13,158 nucleotides of DNA from an uncultured Bacteroides sp. (GTDB taxonomy: Bacteria; Bacteroidota; Bacteroidia; Bacteroidales; Bacteroidaceae), in the NCBI GenBank assembly GCA_900755095.1, contig CAAEFE010000061.1, forward strand, positions 1 through 13,158. Direction: 5' to 3'. The notes beneath the pieces were generated by a model. The model did no database searches. It saw only the letters and a program-made list of their open reading frames with translations, and was not told the DNA's origin. Made by a program: the position numbers and the translations under genes. Positions 1 through 6,459 of the stretch are shown one piece after another (the first letter of the stretch is position 1; every line of letters starts with the position of its first letter).

Positions 1-162
1 CTCCGAACGGTCCTCCTTGTCCAGAAACGTCAGGTCTTCAATGTGATGCTCATCCGACAGCAGTTCGTTAAGCAGGATTATCAGCAGATCCTTGCTGGCA
101 GGCTGGCCGAAGATTATCTTGAAGCCGAGATCCGTAAAAGGGTTTACAAAGCGGGATGACAT
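1..162 (-). CDS. PDDEXK_2 / Rpn-family nuclease-transposase-like protein, N-terminal part (runs off left edge)
   Basis: The first 54 codons of a gene are visible, starting at the ATG at 160-162 and open to base 1. The segment FVNPFTDLGFKIIFG (residues 5-19), followed by KDLLIILLNELL and then IEDLTFLDKE, is the characteristic opening of the PD-(D/E)XK nuclease family transposase (PDDEXK_2, related to Rpn recombination-promoting nucleases). Proteins of this family are usually about 250-300 residues and abundant in Bacteroides genomes. The catalytic PD-(D/E)XK residues would lie beyond the edge, so activity and intactness cannot be judged. It follows the YjbH gene on the same strand after 77 nt. 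Its codons are far richer in G+C than the polysaccharide core, so it probably marks the locus boundary rather than belonging to the pathway. No clear Shine-Dalgarno precedes the start. Confidence 0.85.
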   Translation of the reverse strand, partial: MSSRFVNPFTDLGFKIIFGQPASKDLLIILLNELLSDEHHIEDLTFLDKEDRSE

Positions 163-180
163 AATAAAGATGATTTTATG

Positions 181-200
181 GTTTCTGACCGCAAAGAAAC
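181..200 (-). other. Small hairpin between the YjbH gene and the Rpn-like gene
   Basis: A perfect 6-bp inverted repeat, GTTTCT and AGAAAC, with an 8-base loop lies in the 77-nt gap (163-239). On the minus strand it is followed by an AT-rich stretch but no real U-run, so it is at best a weak terminator of the polysaccharide operon. On the same strand, TTTCTTTG within it differs by one base from the Bacteroides -7 consensus TAnnTTTG, so a promoter for the downstream gene is an equally weak alternative. No convincing -33 element was found. Confidence 0.2.
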
Positions 201-239
201 GAATTCTATCTGGAAATTCCTATGAATGAGCGATTTTTA

Positions 240-1076
240 TTATTTTAAATGGATTTTGAAATAAATGCCTCCGGAGAAATATTTCCCGTCATTCAGTTCG
301 GCAATCAGGTTGATGTGGTCTTTCCAAAGCTGGTAATGTGCTCCGATATTCACTGTGCGGGCATCGTATTCGGCCATTAAGTTCAGTCCGTTTATCATCT
401 TTATGGCTAAAGATTCTTGCGCAGGCAATCCCAAACGGAAATTTACCCCTATAGCCGGACGATTGTGATGCTCCCAAGTAGCCGGACGATCTAGTACCCA
501 AGAAAGATGCACCCCTAACGTTCCCTTGTTCTCAAACTCAATATGCTTCGTAGCAGCTATATAATAACGGGTAAAAAAGCAATTTCCACCATTCTGATCA
601 CGATTTGATATTCCTCCTCCACCATAATTATCATGTGTACCCGGATCATCTGCCCCCAGTACAATCTGCGGAGTCCAAGATTTCCACCAACCTTCTTTCC
701 ACACTCGCAGACGGAAGTTAAAAGACCTGTCTTGATTAGTATATTTTCCCCACGATTCTTCCGGAAAATAAGTAGAACCTTCATTGGCATAATTCAATGT
801 ACAGGTATATCCCACTTCCAGCCAAGGAAAGAAAGTAATGTTAATGTAATAATTAAATGTATATTTCACATCGAAATCATAATAATGCAATGGGATTATA
901 TCCAATATATTACCACCAAACATAAAAGTCTTGTCCCGTTGCATTTCTGCCGAAGGTGCATGAAGCAGTCCGGTCGTACCCCTCAATGCCTGTCCGTAAA
1001 CTGGCACAACGCCCCATAGGCACAGCCATGCGATACAAAGTAGTCTGCACGCTTTTCTCATTCCCTTTAACTTCAT
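240..1076 (-). CDS. YjbH-domain outer-membrane protein, short Bacteroidota form
   Basis: This 278-residue protein has an N-terminal signal peptide: basic residues at 2-11, a hydrophobic core at 12-25, and likely cleavage near VYG-QA at 28-30. The mature start TTGLLHAPSAEM (34-45), then a run of alternating hydrophobic/aromatic strands and a closing GGIYFKIHLK, fit a beta-barrel outer-membrane protein of the YjbH family (formerly DUF940). E. coli YjbH, from an exopolysaccharide operon, is much longer (about 700 residues), so this is the short form. It begins 5 nt after the stop of the preceding glycosyltransferase and is therefore almost certainly co-transcribed and coupled with it. Its position as the last gene suggests a role in polysaccharide export or surface retention, which is inference. 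An in-frame Met at residue 6 is an alternative start. Composition is closer to the flank than to the AT-rich core. Confidence 0.85.
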   Translation of the reverse strand: MKLKGMRKACRLLCIAWLCLWGVVPVYGQALRGTTGLLHAPSAEMQRDKTFMFGGNILDIIPLHYYDFDVKYTFNYYINITFFPWLEVGYTCTLNYANEGSTYFPEESWGKYTNQDRSFNFRLRVWKEGWWKSWTPQIVLGADDPGTHDNYGGGGISNRDQNGGNCFFTRYYIAATKHIEFENKGTLGVHLSWVLDRPATWEHHNRPAIGVNFRLGLPAQESLAIKMINGLNLMAEYDARTVNIGAHYQLWKDHINLIAELNDGKYFSGGIYFKIHLK

Positions 1077-1081
1077 CCGTT

Positions 1082-2212
1082 TTAGCGTTTTTGCGTAAGC
1101 AACCAGTTGAAATAGGCTTCATGCTCATCTACTAGATGCTCCCAAGAATACTCCTTCCGAATCTCTTCTAAATTCTCTCGAATGAACTGTACCTTGTCAC
1201 GATCGGCAAGCCTTTCGATATGATTCAATATTTCCTTTACACCTTCTGAATCTTTATAATATTCCGCATTCTTCTTCAACACTGCTCGATTAAAGATATT
1301 GTCATTGGCCAAAATATAACAACTTGATGCCATCGCTTCCAACAGTGAAGGATTAGTTCCTCCTACACTATGACCATGAAAATAAGCAAATGAATAGTAA
1401 CGCACGGAATTGAGTTTCTCAAAATCATAAATGCCTCCCACGAAACGTATACCTTCTTTGTTACCATATTTTTCCATCAAATACCTACCGTGAGGCGTAT
1501 TCGTTTTACCTACGATAATCAAGGGCTTTTTCCCCTTTTCTTTCGAAGCCAAATACCCCTCGACAGCCATCACAATATTATTTTCCGGTTCCAATCTGGC
1601 TACCAGCAAATAATAATCATATGCTTTCAATCCAAACTCTGCCAACAATGATTCATCATAATCACCATAAATATCGGCTCCGTATGCCAAGAATTTGCTT
1701 TCTTTGCCATATTTTTCTTTATAATAATCATGAATCCCCATATTATCAGCTATCAGGTAATGGCTGTGTTTCACTGTCATCCGTTCTTCCCAAAAGATGA
1801 ATTTCTGTACCCATTTATTAAACTTCGTACGTTTGTATTCTAGTCCATCCATGTTTGTGGTAAAGATTGGATGCTTGATATTCTTCACGTTAAAATAGAT
1901 ATAGGCAGGCACAATGGAAGTGTATCCTGCCTCATAAATGATATCAAACTGTTCCCGCTTCAACGCATCGCGCAGCGAGGCAAAATCATAAAAGAAACTC
2001 CCTAAAGAACTTCCCATCCATGTTTCCGGACTATAAATGTGTTTGATACGGACTCCCTTGTAAGTATTTTCCTTATAGAGATGAAAATGAGGGGAATAAA
2101 CGGTCACCTCATGACCTCTTTTTGCCAAACCTACAGAGATGTATTCGGCAAATTGTTCAAAGCCTCCGTAGTTATTAGGAATACCACGGGTGCTGATAAA
2201 GGCTATTTTCAT
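1082..2212 (-). CDS. GT4-type glycosyltransferase with DUF1972 N-terminal domain (rhamnosyltransferase-like)
   Basis: This 376-residue GT-B enzyme has the DUF1972 signature at its N-terminus, ISTRGIPNNYGGFEQFAEYI (6-25). The Rossmann-like C-terminal half has a donor-site segment LLVARLEPENN (202-212) and HGHSVGGTNPSLLEAMA (279-295). The terminal Glu of the usual EX7E motif is present (E292), but the position of the first Glu is Gly (G284). GGTNPSLLE is typical of this family, so I read this as lineage-specific rather than inactivating. Relatives in capsule and EPS clusters are often rhamnosyltransferases using dTDP-Rha, but neither donor nor acceptor can be fixed from sequence. It acts at the cytoplasmic membrane face on the lipid-linked repeat unit. 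It follows a 272-nt gap and is directly followed (5 nt) by the YjbH gene. Its G+C content (about 42% in one hand-counted 60-base line) exceeds that of the core genes. Confidence 0.87.
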   Translation of the reverse strand: MKIAFISTRGIPNNYGGFEQFAEYISVGLAKRGHEVTVYSPHFHLYKENTYKGVRIKHIYSPETWMGSSLGSFFYDFASLRDALKREQFDIIYEAGYTSIVPAYIYFNVKNIKHPIFTTNMDGLEYKRTKFNKWVQKFIFWEERMTVKHSHYLIADNMGIHDYYKEKYGKESKFLAYGADIYGDYDESLLAEFGLKAYDYYLLVARLEPENNIVMAVEGYLASKEKGKKPLIIVGKTNTPHGRYLMEKYGNKEGIRFVGGIYDFEKLNSVRYYSFAYFHGHSVGGTNPSLLEAMASSCYILANDNIFNRAVLKKNAEYYKDSEGVKEILNHIERLADRDKVQFIRENLEEIRKEYSWEHLVDEHEAYFNWLLTQKR

Positions 2213-2484
2213 TGAAAGTTAAGTGTATGAAGTTCAACCGAACCACAAAAAGTAGCTGGGTATATTAAGAAAAAAATAGTAATTTATATTATTATAAAAT
2301 ATAGCTACAATCATAAAACAGAGAAGAAATAAAAAAATCTCTTTCAATTCTTCATATATGTTCAAGGAATTATACATTAAAGAATTGTGTTCCCCGTTCT
2401 ATCCCCCCCAATATCCTGAAGTACTGCTTGATCTATTCATACAATTCAGTAAATCTCAATATATTAGAGGAAATCAAACAAAAG
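2213..2484. other. 272-nt AT-rich gap; no convincing gene
   Basis: The stretch separates two glycosyltransferase genes. It holds a C7 run at 2403-2409 (G7 on the coding strand) and a weak minus-strand reading frame, ATG at 2375-2377 to TGA at 2234-2236. That frame would encode 47 residues with a hydrophobic middle (LKEIFLFLLCFMIVAIF, 11-27). The sequence is so A+T-rich that such hydrophobic frames arise by chance. A minus-strand TACTTTTTG near 2246-2254 is one base longer than the Bacteroides -7 box TAnnTTTG, so an internal promoter is possible but unsupported. I see no terminator hairpin. Confidence 0.4.
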
Positions 2485-3579
2485 CTATTTCTTATCATCT
2501 TTTATCAATTGATATAGTTTTTCGCCAACATTTTTCCAATTATATCTTGCTACTATTTCTTTTTGTAACGCTTCACATATTTGTGTTACATCATTTTGTA
2601 TAAAATACATTATCTTATTTTTCAGCTCTCGAATATCATAAGGAGAAAAAAAACATTCATGAAAGAAATCAAATTCAGCCATAGCGGTTTGATTGCTGCA
2701 TAGTGTCGGACAAGAATATGCCACAGCCTCAATAGGAGGAATTCCGAATCCTTCTGCAAACGAAGGAAAAACAAATAATGCAGCTTGTTTATAAAGAGCA
2801 ACTAAGTCTAAATATGATGCTTGAAATATCAATACACTTTCTTTTTCTTCATCAGTCATACTCTTATACAGTGTACTAAATGTTTTATTTTTCAAGTCCA
2901 TAGCACCAACTATAACTAATTTATACCCTAATTTATATAATTGTAGTTCCAAGAATGCTTTCAATAGCATTTGATGATTCTTCCTAGGTTCTATTCTACT
3001 TACCGTAAGTATATACTTATCCAAACCATATTTGGCTTTTACATCAGTTAGTCCAATCTTATCATTAACCATAGATACGCAATTGGAAGTAACATATATT
3101 CTATCTTCAGTAATTTTGAAGTGTCTCTTTATTTCTTTCCTTGAATATTCAGAAACAGTAAGTAATAAATCGGCCCTCTTTGCAGAATACATAAAAAGAG
3201 TTCTATTCTTTATACGATATGATAAAGGAAAATATTTCGGAAAATCTAAAAAAAGCAGGTCATGTATGGTTACTATTTCTTTGCAGCATTTTATTAAAGG
3301 ACATATATATTGAAAGTGAGCATAATCAATTTTGTATTTCTTTATAATCCTAGGATATTCCCAAGCTAGTCTCCAAATACTATTTGTTGCATCTAGCCTT
3401 ATATAATGTATATTTTCAGCAATCCCGAATATAGATTTCAACCTTGATACATTTTGTGCCGCAAAATAGAATTCTATATCTTTGTGCGTTATCATGGCTG
3501 AATAAATACCTTGTATATACGTTCTCGTTCCTTGATATTTGCCATCAAAGACATGAGCATCAATCAATAATTTAATCAT
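2485..3579 (-). CDS. GT4-family glycosyltransferase
   Basis: This 364-residue GT-B glycosyltransferase is of the Glycos_transf_1/GT4 type. The N-terminal domain begins MIKLLIDAHVF and has a GTRTY segment (17-21). HDLLFLDFP (106-114) matches the acceptor-side HD motif common in mannosyl- and N-acetylhexosaminyl-transferases of this family. The C-terminal nucleotide-sugar domain shows LTVSRIEPRKNH (191-202) and an intact EX7E motif, EGFGIPPIE, with E276 and E284. Length is normal for the family and no membrane segment is obvious. Its ATG overlaps the stop of the preceding GT4 gene as ATGA (4 nt), so the two should be made in matched amounts and probably add consecutive sugars (inference). Donor and linkage are not predictable. 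A 272-nt gap follows. Confidence 0.9.
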   Translation of the reverse strand: MIKLLIDAHVFDGKYQGTRTYIQGIYSAMITHKDIEFYFAAQNVSRLKSIFGIAENIHYIRLDATNSIWRLAWEYPRIIKKYKIDYAHFQYICPLIKCCKEIVTIHDLLFLDFPKYFPLSYRIKNRTLFMYSAKRADLLLTVSEYSRKEIKRHFKITEDRIYVTSNCVSMVNDKIGLTDVKAKYGLDKYILTVSRIEPRKNHQMLLKAFLELQLYKLGYKLVIVGAMDLKNKTFSTLYKSMTDEEKESVLIFQASYLDLVALYKQAALFVFPSFAEGFGIPPIEAVAYSCPTLCSNQTAMAEFDFFHECFFSPYDIRELKNKIMYFIQNDVTQICEALQKEIVARYNWKNVGEKLYQLIKDDKK

Positions 3580-4730
3580 TCTTTAAACAAGTCTTCAATA
3601 CATTCGATTATTTTATGTGCAATAATAGATTTATCATAATTACGAGCTTCTTTCAAACAATTAAGAGAAAGTCGATATCGGCGTATATTCATCTTCTCCA
3701 TCGCCTCATGAAAACATTCTGCAGTCATATCTTTCACAAAGATTCCCGTTTTATTGTTACTCACCTGCCCCTCCAAGCCCGGCATTCGACCACAGATAAC
3801 TGGAAGCCCACTTGCATACGCTTCCAAAACAGATATCGAACAACCTTCTCCTTCTGAAGCAGTAACAAAGACATCTGCCTCTTTTAGCAAATCATAAATT
3901 TCATCATGAGGAACTTGCCCGAGTACATTTACATTATTATTTATTCCTAATTCCAATTTCATACGCTTAAGCAAATCTAATTCCTCACCACTTCCCGCTA
4001 TATTTAAGACTGCGTCAGAATGTCCATTTTTCACATACCTTTCAAAAGCTGTTACAAGTAACTTGACATTTTTATTTTTGCTTAGCCTACCAGTATAGAG
4101 AAACTTCTTTGACTCTACATCTTTCCGATTTTCTATCTTCCTTTTAATATACTCCATATCAAATTTACTGATATCAATAGGACTTCCAATTGGCTGATAG
4201 TGAGCTTTCGTCATATTTGCATGTGTAGCTGCATAATTATTGGTAGAGGTTTCATCTGACACTACAAATACGAGATGAGCATATTTTTGAGCAAAATAAA
4301 AAGACGGACGCTGTATTAAAGACCTCATCTGAAAATCTGTCAAGTAACTTAATCCATGTTGATGATACACTAACTTCGTTTTTTTTCTGTCAATCATATT
4401 ACCAATAGCACACATACAACTTCCTGTATGTGCATATACAATATCGTATCTATTTAGGAAATATGACTTATGTTTAAAGATGGACAATCCTCTCCAAAAA
4501 TTAGGTATGATTCTACGATTTGTTGAACAATTACCACATACATGGACAGGATATTCTTTTCCATTCAATACTAACGGCATAGGAATAACACCATTCAATG
4601 AATACCCCCAAATATCCAAATCATAATATTCTGCCAAATATGGCAGTATAGCCAACTCATATTCCAACATTCCACCCATTGGCCAATCTTTAAAATTGGT
4701 CAAATCAACAAAAGCCATTTTTCTTTTCAT
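3576..4730 (-). CDS. GT4-family glycosyltransferase
   Basis: This 384-residue GT-B enzyme belongs to family GT4. The acceptor domain contains YHQHGLSY (122-129). The donor domain has LYTGRLSKNKNVKLL (211-225), the AGSGEE segment (245-250) and EGEGCSISVLEAYASGLPV (293-311), with EX7E residues E295 and E303. These are the hallmarks of retaining glycosyltransferases that use nucleotide-diphospho sugars. The start at 4728-4730 is assumed. A second ATG four codons in (M5) is possible, since the conserved part begins at MAFVDLTNF and no clear Shine-Dalgarno favours either. It is the first gene after the 257-nt gap and overlaps the next GT4 gene by 4 nt. It probably adds one sugar to the undecaprenyl-linked repeat unit at the inner face of the cytoplasmic membrane. 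Sugar specificity is unknown. Confidence 0.9.
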   Translation of the reverse strand: MKRKMAFVDLTNFKDWPMGGMLEYELAILPYLAEYYDLDIWGYSLNGVIPMPLVLNGKEYPVHVCGNCSTNRRIIPNFWRGLSIFKHKSYFLNRYDIVYAHTGSCMCAIGNMIDRKKTKLVYHQHGLSYLTDFQMRSLIQRPSFYFAQKYAHLVFVVSDETSTNNYAATHANMTKAHYQPIGSPIDISKFDMEYIKRKIENRKDVESKKFLYTGRLSKNKNVKLLVTAFERYVKNGHSDAVLNIAGSGEELDLLKRMKLELGINNNVNVLGQVPHDEIYDLLKEADVFVTASEGEGCSISVLEAYASGLPVICGRMPGLEGQVSNNKTGIFVKDMTAECFHEAMEKMNIRRYRLSLNCLKEARNYDKSIIAHKIIECIEDLFKE

Positions 4731-4987
4731 AAGAAAACAGATTTAATATTTTATGTTTTACAAAAACTAATATTGCTATGTAAACATACATTCTCCTCAA
4801 ATCCAGTTAAATCAATTATAAGCAAGAGATTTATCAACTTTGAGAAAATACAACTATTACTAATATTCTCGAATCCCAATATTGACAATGTTTCCGTAAC
4901 AGTTGCTCTAAATGGAAGAGCGTATGAACACTGTTACCGCTACAATAGTAACAAAATTTTCATTTACTATTTTTGAAAAATATTTAT
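4731..4987. other. 257-nt intergenic region with nested inverted repeats
   Basis: No convincing gene was found here. The region holds the nested inverted-repeat set at 4896-4952 (separate entry) and a short A/T palindrome near 4969-4981. On the minus strand there is a GAGGAG at 4793-4798 ahead of two ATGs. One opens a 3-codon frame (ATG-TTT-ACA-TAG). The other opens a 28-codon frame that runs into the next gene out of phase. A minus-strand AAATTTTG near 4953-4960 differs from the Bacteroides -7 consensus at the first base, but no matching -33 element is visible. The region may be a leader or processing segment inside the operon. Confidence 0.45.
4896..4952 (-). promoter_or_regulatory. Nested, mutually exclusive inverted repeats (possible RNA switch or protein-binding site)
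   Basis: On the + strand, GTAACAGT (4896-4903) and ACTGTTAC (4930-4937) are a perfect 8-bp inverted repeat. Nested inside are GCTCT (4905-4909) and AGAGC (4917-4921), a perfect 5-bp pair around a 7-base loop. A further GTAAC at 4948-4952 can pair with the GTTAC part of the 4930-4937 arm instead. Transcribed leftwards, the RNA could form either an early 5-bp hairpin or the larger two-tier hairpin. No U-run follows, so it is not a standard intrinsic terminator. Function is unknown; the complementarity is what I see. Confidence 0.35.
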
Positions 4988-5788
4988 TTACGGTTTTTCG
5001 TCATGCTTGCCAAAAAGTATAAAAGTTATTATCATCAGAGTAGTATATACTAAATTTCCTATTAAATAAAATGCAGGAAAGCCCCCAACAGCTACTAGAG
5101 AGAGCGAAATAAAAAGGAAAAAAAATTGATAATAGACTCTAAACTTATGAACATGATATTTATCGTAGATAGGAATAAAAAACTTTTTAAACAGTAGATT
5201 TTTATATCCGGCTTTTCCTCGCACACTCAACTCTATAAAAAAGCAAAATGGATGATATAAAAATAACCAAATTATAGCAGACCACTGAAATTCATTCAAG
5301 GTTATAAAAACTATAGTCGCATGTTTCAATATTGCTAGAATCAAATGTATATATAAATTAAGCTTACTTCTTATACTATTATAAATATAAAAAATTGGGA
5401 ATATAAAAAACGGAAATAGAATAATAGAAAGTTTAATACCTGATATATGCATATATATGGCTAATAATATAACGACACAGGACCTAAACGTATATATCAT
5501 TATTTTATATTTCTCATAAAAAAACAAGTCATCATAAGTAACACGCATACTAGGTTCTAACTCCTTTTTAATCGTTTCACAATCATTTTGCAAATAGCCA
5601 AATTCGTAAATAGAATAGAAATAAATAAAAGAAAGGAACATACGAAATATCTCAAAGTTCGGTTCGAAGCATGTTACTATAGTCCAAGCTAGAGGAAACG
5701 TAAATAAGTAATGAGCTACCGCCTTTTTATTTTGTAAACGGGTATATACCGTAAAAAGGAAAGGTATAAAAAAAGACACTATATTCAT
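4988..5788 (-). CDS. Polytopic membrane protein, possibly a divergent UbiA-like prenyltransferase
   Basis: This 266-residue, very hydrophobic protein has roughly eight or nine likely membrane segments (about 1-17, 27-41, 47-63, 97-113, 119-137, 145-163, 168-186, 218-235, 238-258). The third segment ends YEFGYLQNDCETIKKE (61-76). Its position and its ND...E spacing recall the NDxxDxxxD Mg-pyrophosphate motif of UbiA prenyltransferases, but the middle Asp is Thr and the last is Glu. I see no clear second Asp motif. It starts inside the stop codon of the HAD gene (ATGA overlap). UbiA-type enzymes such as decaprenyl-phosphate phosphoribosyltransferase commonly work with a phosphatase, and HAD-UbiA fusions exist in bacteria, so a lipid-linked pentose donor is a reasonable guess. 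Alternatives are an unrelated O-unit modification protein or a transporter. The membrane-protein call is firm; the UbiA link is tentative. Confidence 0.6.
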   Translation of the reverse strand: MNIVSFFIPFLFTVYTRLQNKKAVAHYLFTFPLAWTIVTCFEPNFEIFRMFLSFIYFYSIYEFGYLQNDCETIKKELEPSMRVTYDDLFFYEKYKIMIYTFRSCVVILLAIYMHISGIKLSIILFPFFIFPIFYIYNSIRSKLNLYIHLILAILKHATIVFITLNEFQWSAIIWLFLYHPFCFFIELSVRGKAGYKNLLFKKFFIPIYDKYHVHKFRVYYQFFFLFISLSLVAVGGFPAFYLIGNLVYTTLMIITFILFGKHDEKP

Positions 5789-6459
5789 ACTAATACAAAC
5801 GAGTGATTATATCTATTATTCTTCAGTAAATATTCCCATTTATTTTGATATTGTTTATCAGTAACTACTACGTAAGAATTCTCTGATTTTAGGATCAACT
5901 CCAAATCTGAGTAATTATCAGTAATTGTTCCATAATATGGTTCTAAAATATTAGAAGACTTAAGACAGTTGGCTTTATTACCTAATAAATCTATTTTCAA
6001 CCTACCCAAACAAACATTCTGTTTATCATAGGATAAATGAGAAGAGAACACATCTGGTATACCCAATCTTTCTGAAACCTCTTTAGCAATCACATCAAGA
6101 GTTGCAGATACAAGAATTAACCTGATCCCCTCTTTCCTTTTTGCTTCTATTATATCAATAACTGGTCTATTTATAACTGTTACCAAATATTCATTATAAA
6201 AAATATGTGCCATATCTGACAGATGTTTTTTAGAGTAACCTTTAAGATGTCTGATGAGCAAAAATCGAAGACAATCGAATTCTAAATATTCAAAAGCCTT
6301 AGTGTTACAAAAACGGAATAATTTGTTTTTCCTTAAACCATTAAGTCTAATATACCAAGGCTTTTCAGAAAAAAAGTAACGTATAAAATCAAAAGTGGTA
6401 TTTGATTGATATAAAGTTCCACAAATATCAATTAAAAAATATTTATCTTCTTTTTCCAT
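5785..6459 (-). CDS. HAD-superfamily phosphatase-like protein with Cys in motif I
   Basis: This 224-residue protein has a recognisable HAD order. Motif I is LIDICGTL (9-16) with nucleophile D11, motif II is LILVSAT (114-120) with S118, a motif III lysine lies at K162 or K167, and motif IV is TDNYSDLELI (180-189) with D181 and D185. The second motif-I Asp, the usual general acid of HAD phosphatases, is Cys13 (codon TGT). A helical cap-like insertion lies between motifs I and II (about 20-105). This could mean altered or lost phosphatase chemistry, as in HAD members that do not use the second Asp. It overlaps the preceding GT2 gene by 28 nt and the membrane-protein gene by 4 nt, so these are likely coupled. 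A role dephosphorylating a lipid- or nucleotide-linked sugar-phosphate intermediate for the membrane partner is inference. Confidence 0.8.
   Translation of the reverse strand: MEKEDKYFLIDICGTLYQSNTTFDFIRYFFSEKPWYIRLNGLRKNKLFRFCNTKAFEYLEFDCLRFLLIRHLKGYSKKHLSDMAHIFYNEYLVTVINRPVIDIIEAKRKEGIRLILVSATLDVIAKEVSERLGIPDVFSSHLSYDKQNVCLGRLKIDLLGNKANCLKSSNILEPYYGTITDNYSDLELILKSENSYVVVTDKQYQNKWEYLLKNNRYNHSFVLV

Noticed and set aside
633..1019. 128-codon open frame on the + strand inside the YjbH gene
   Set aside because: It is antisense to a well-supported secreted protein, has no recognisable family features, and its composition follows the complementary gene.
2358..2603. 81-codon + strand open frame spanning the 272-nt gap and the end of a GT4 gene
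   Set aside because: It runs opposite to all genes and overlaps conserved glycosyltransferase sequence; it is a product of A+T-rich DNA.
4705..4791. 28-codon minus-strand frame, and a 3-codon ATG-TTT-ACA-TAG frame, after a GAGGAG sequence just upstream of a GT4 gene
   Set aside because: GAGGAG is too close to the first ATG, and the second gives only three residues. A leader peptide is conceivable, but there is no supporting amino-acid pattern.
4773..4976. 67-codon + strand open frame in the 257-nt gap
   Set aside because: It has no ribosome binding site or recognisable protein features, and is antisense to the operon transcript in a region with inverted repeats.
6432..6459. 28-nt overlap between the GT2 and HAD genes as a possible frameshift or annotation error
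   Set aside because: Motif I of the HAD protein begins only ten residues after the start codon, so the start cannot move far downstream. The GT2 C-terminus also looks natural, so a true overlap is the simplest reading.
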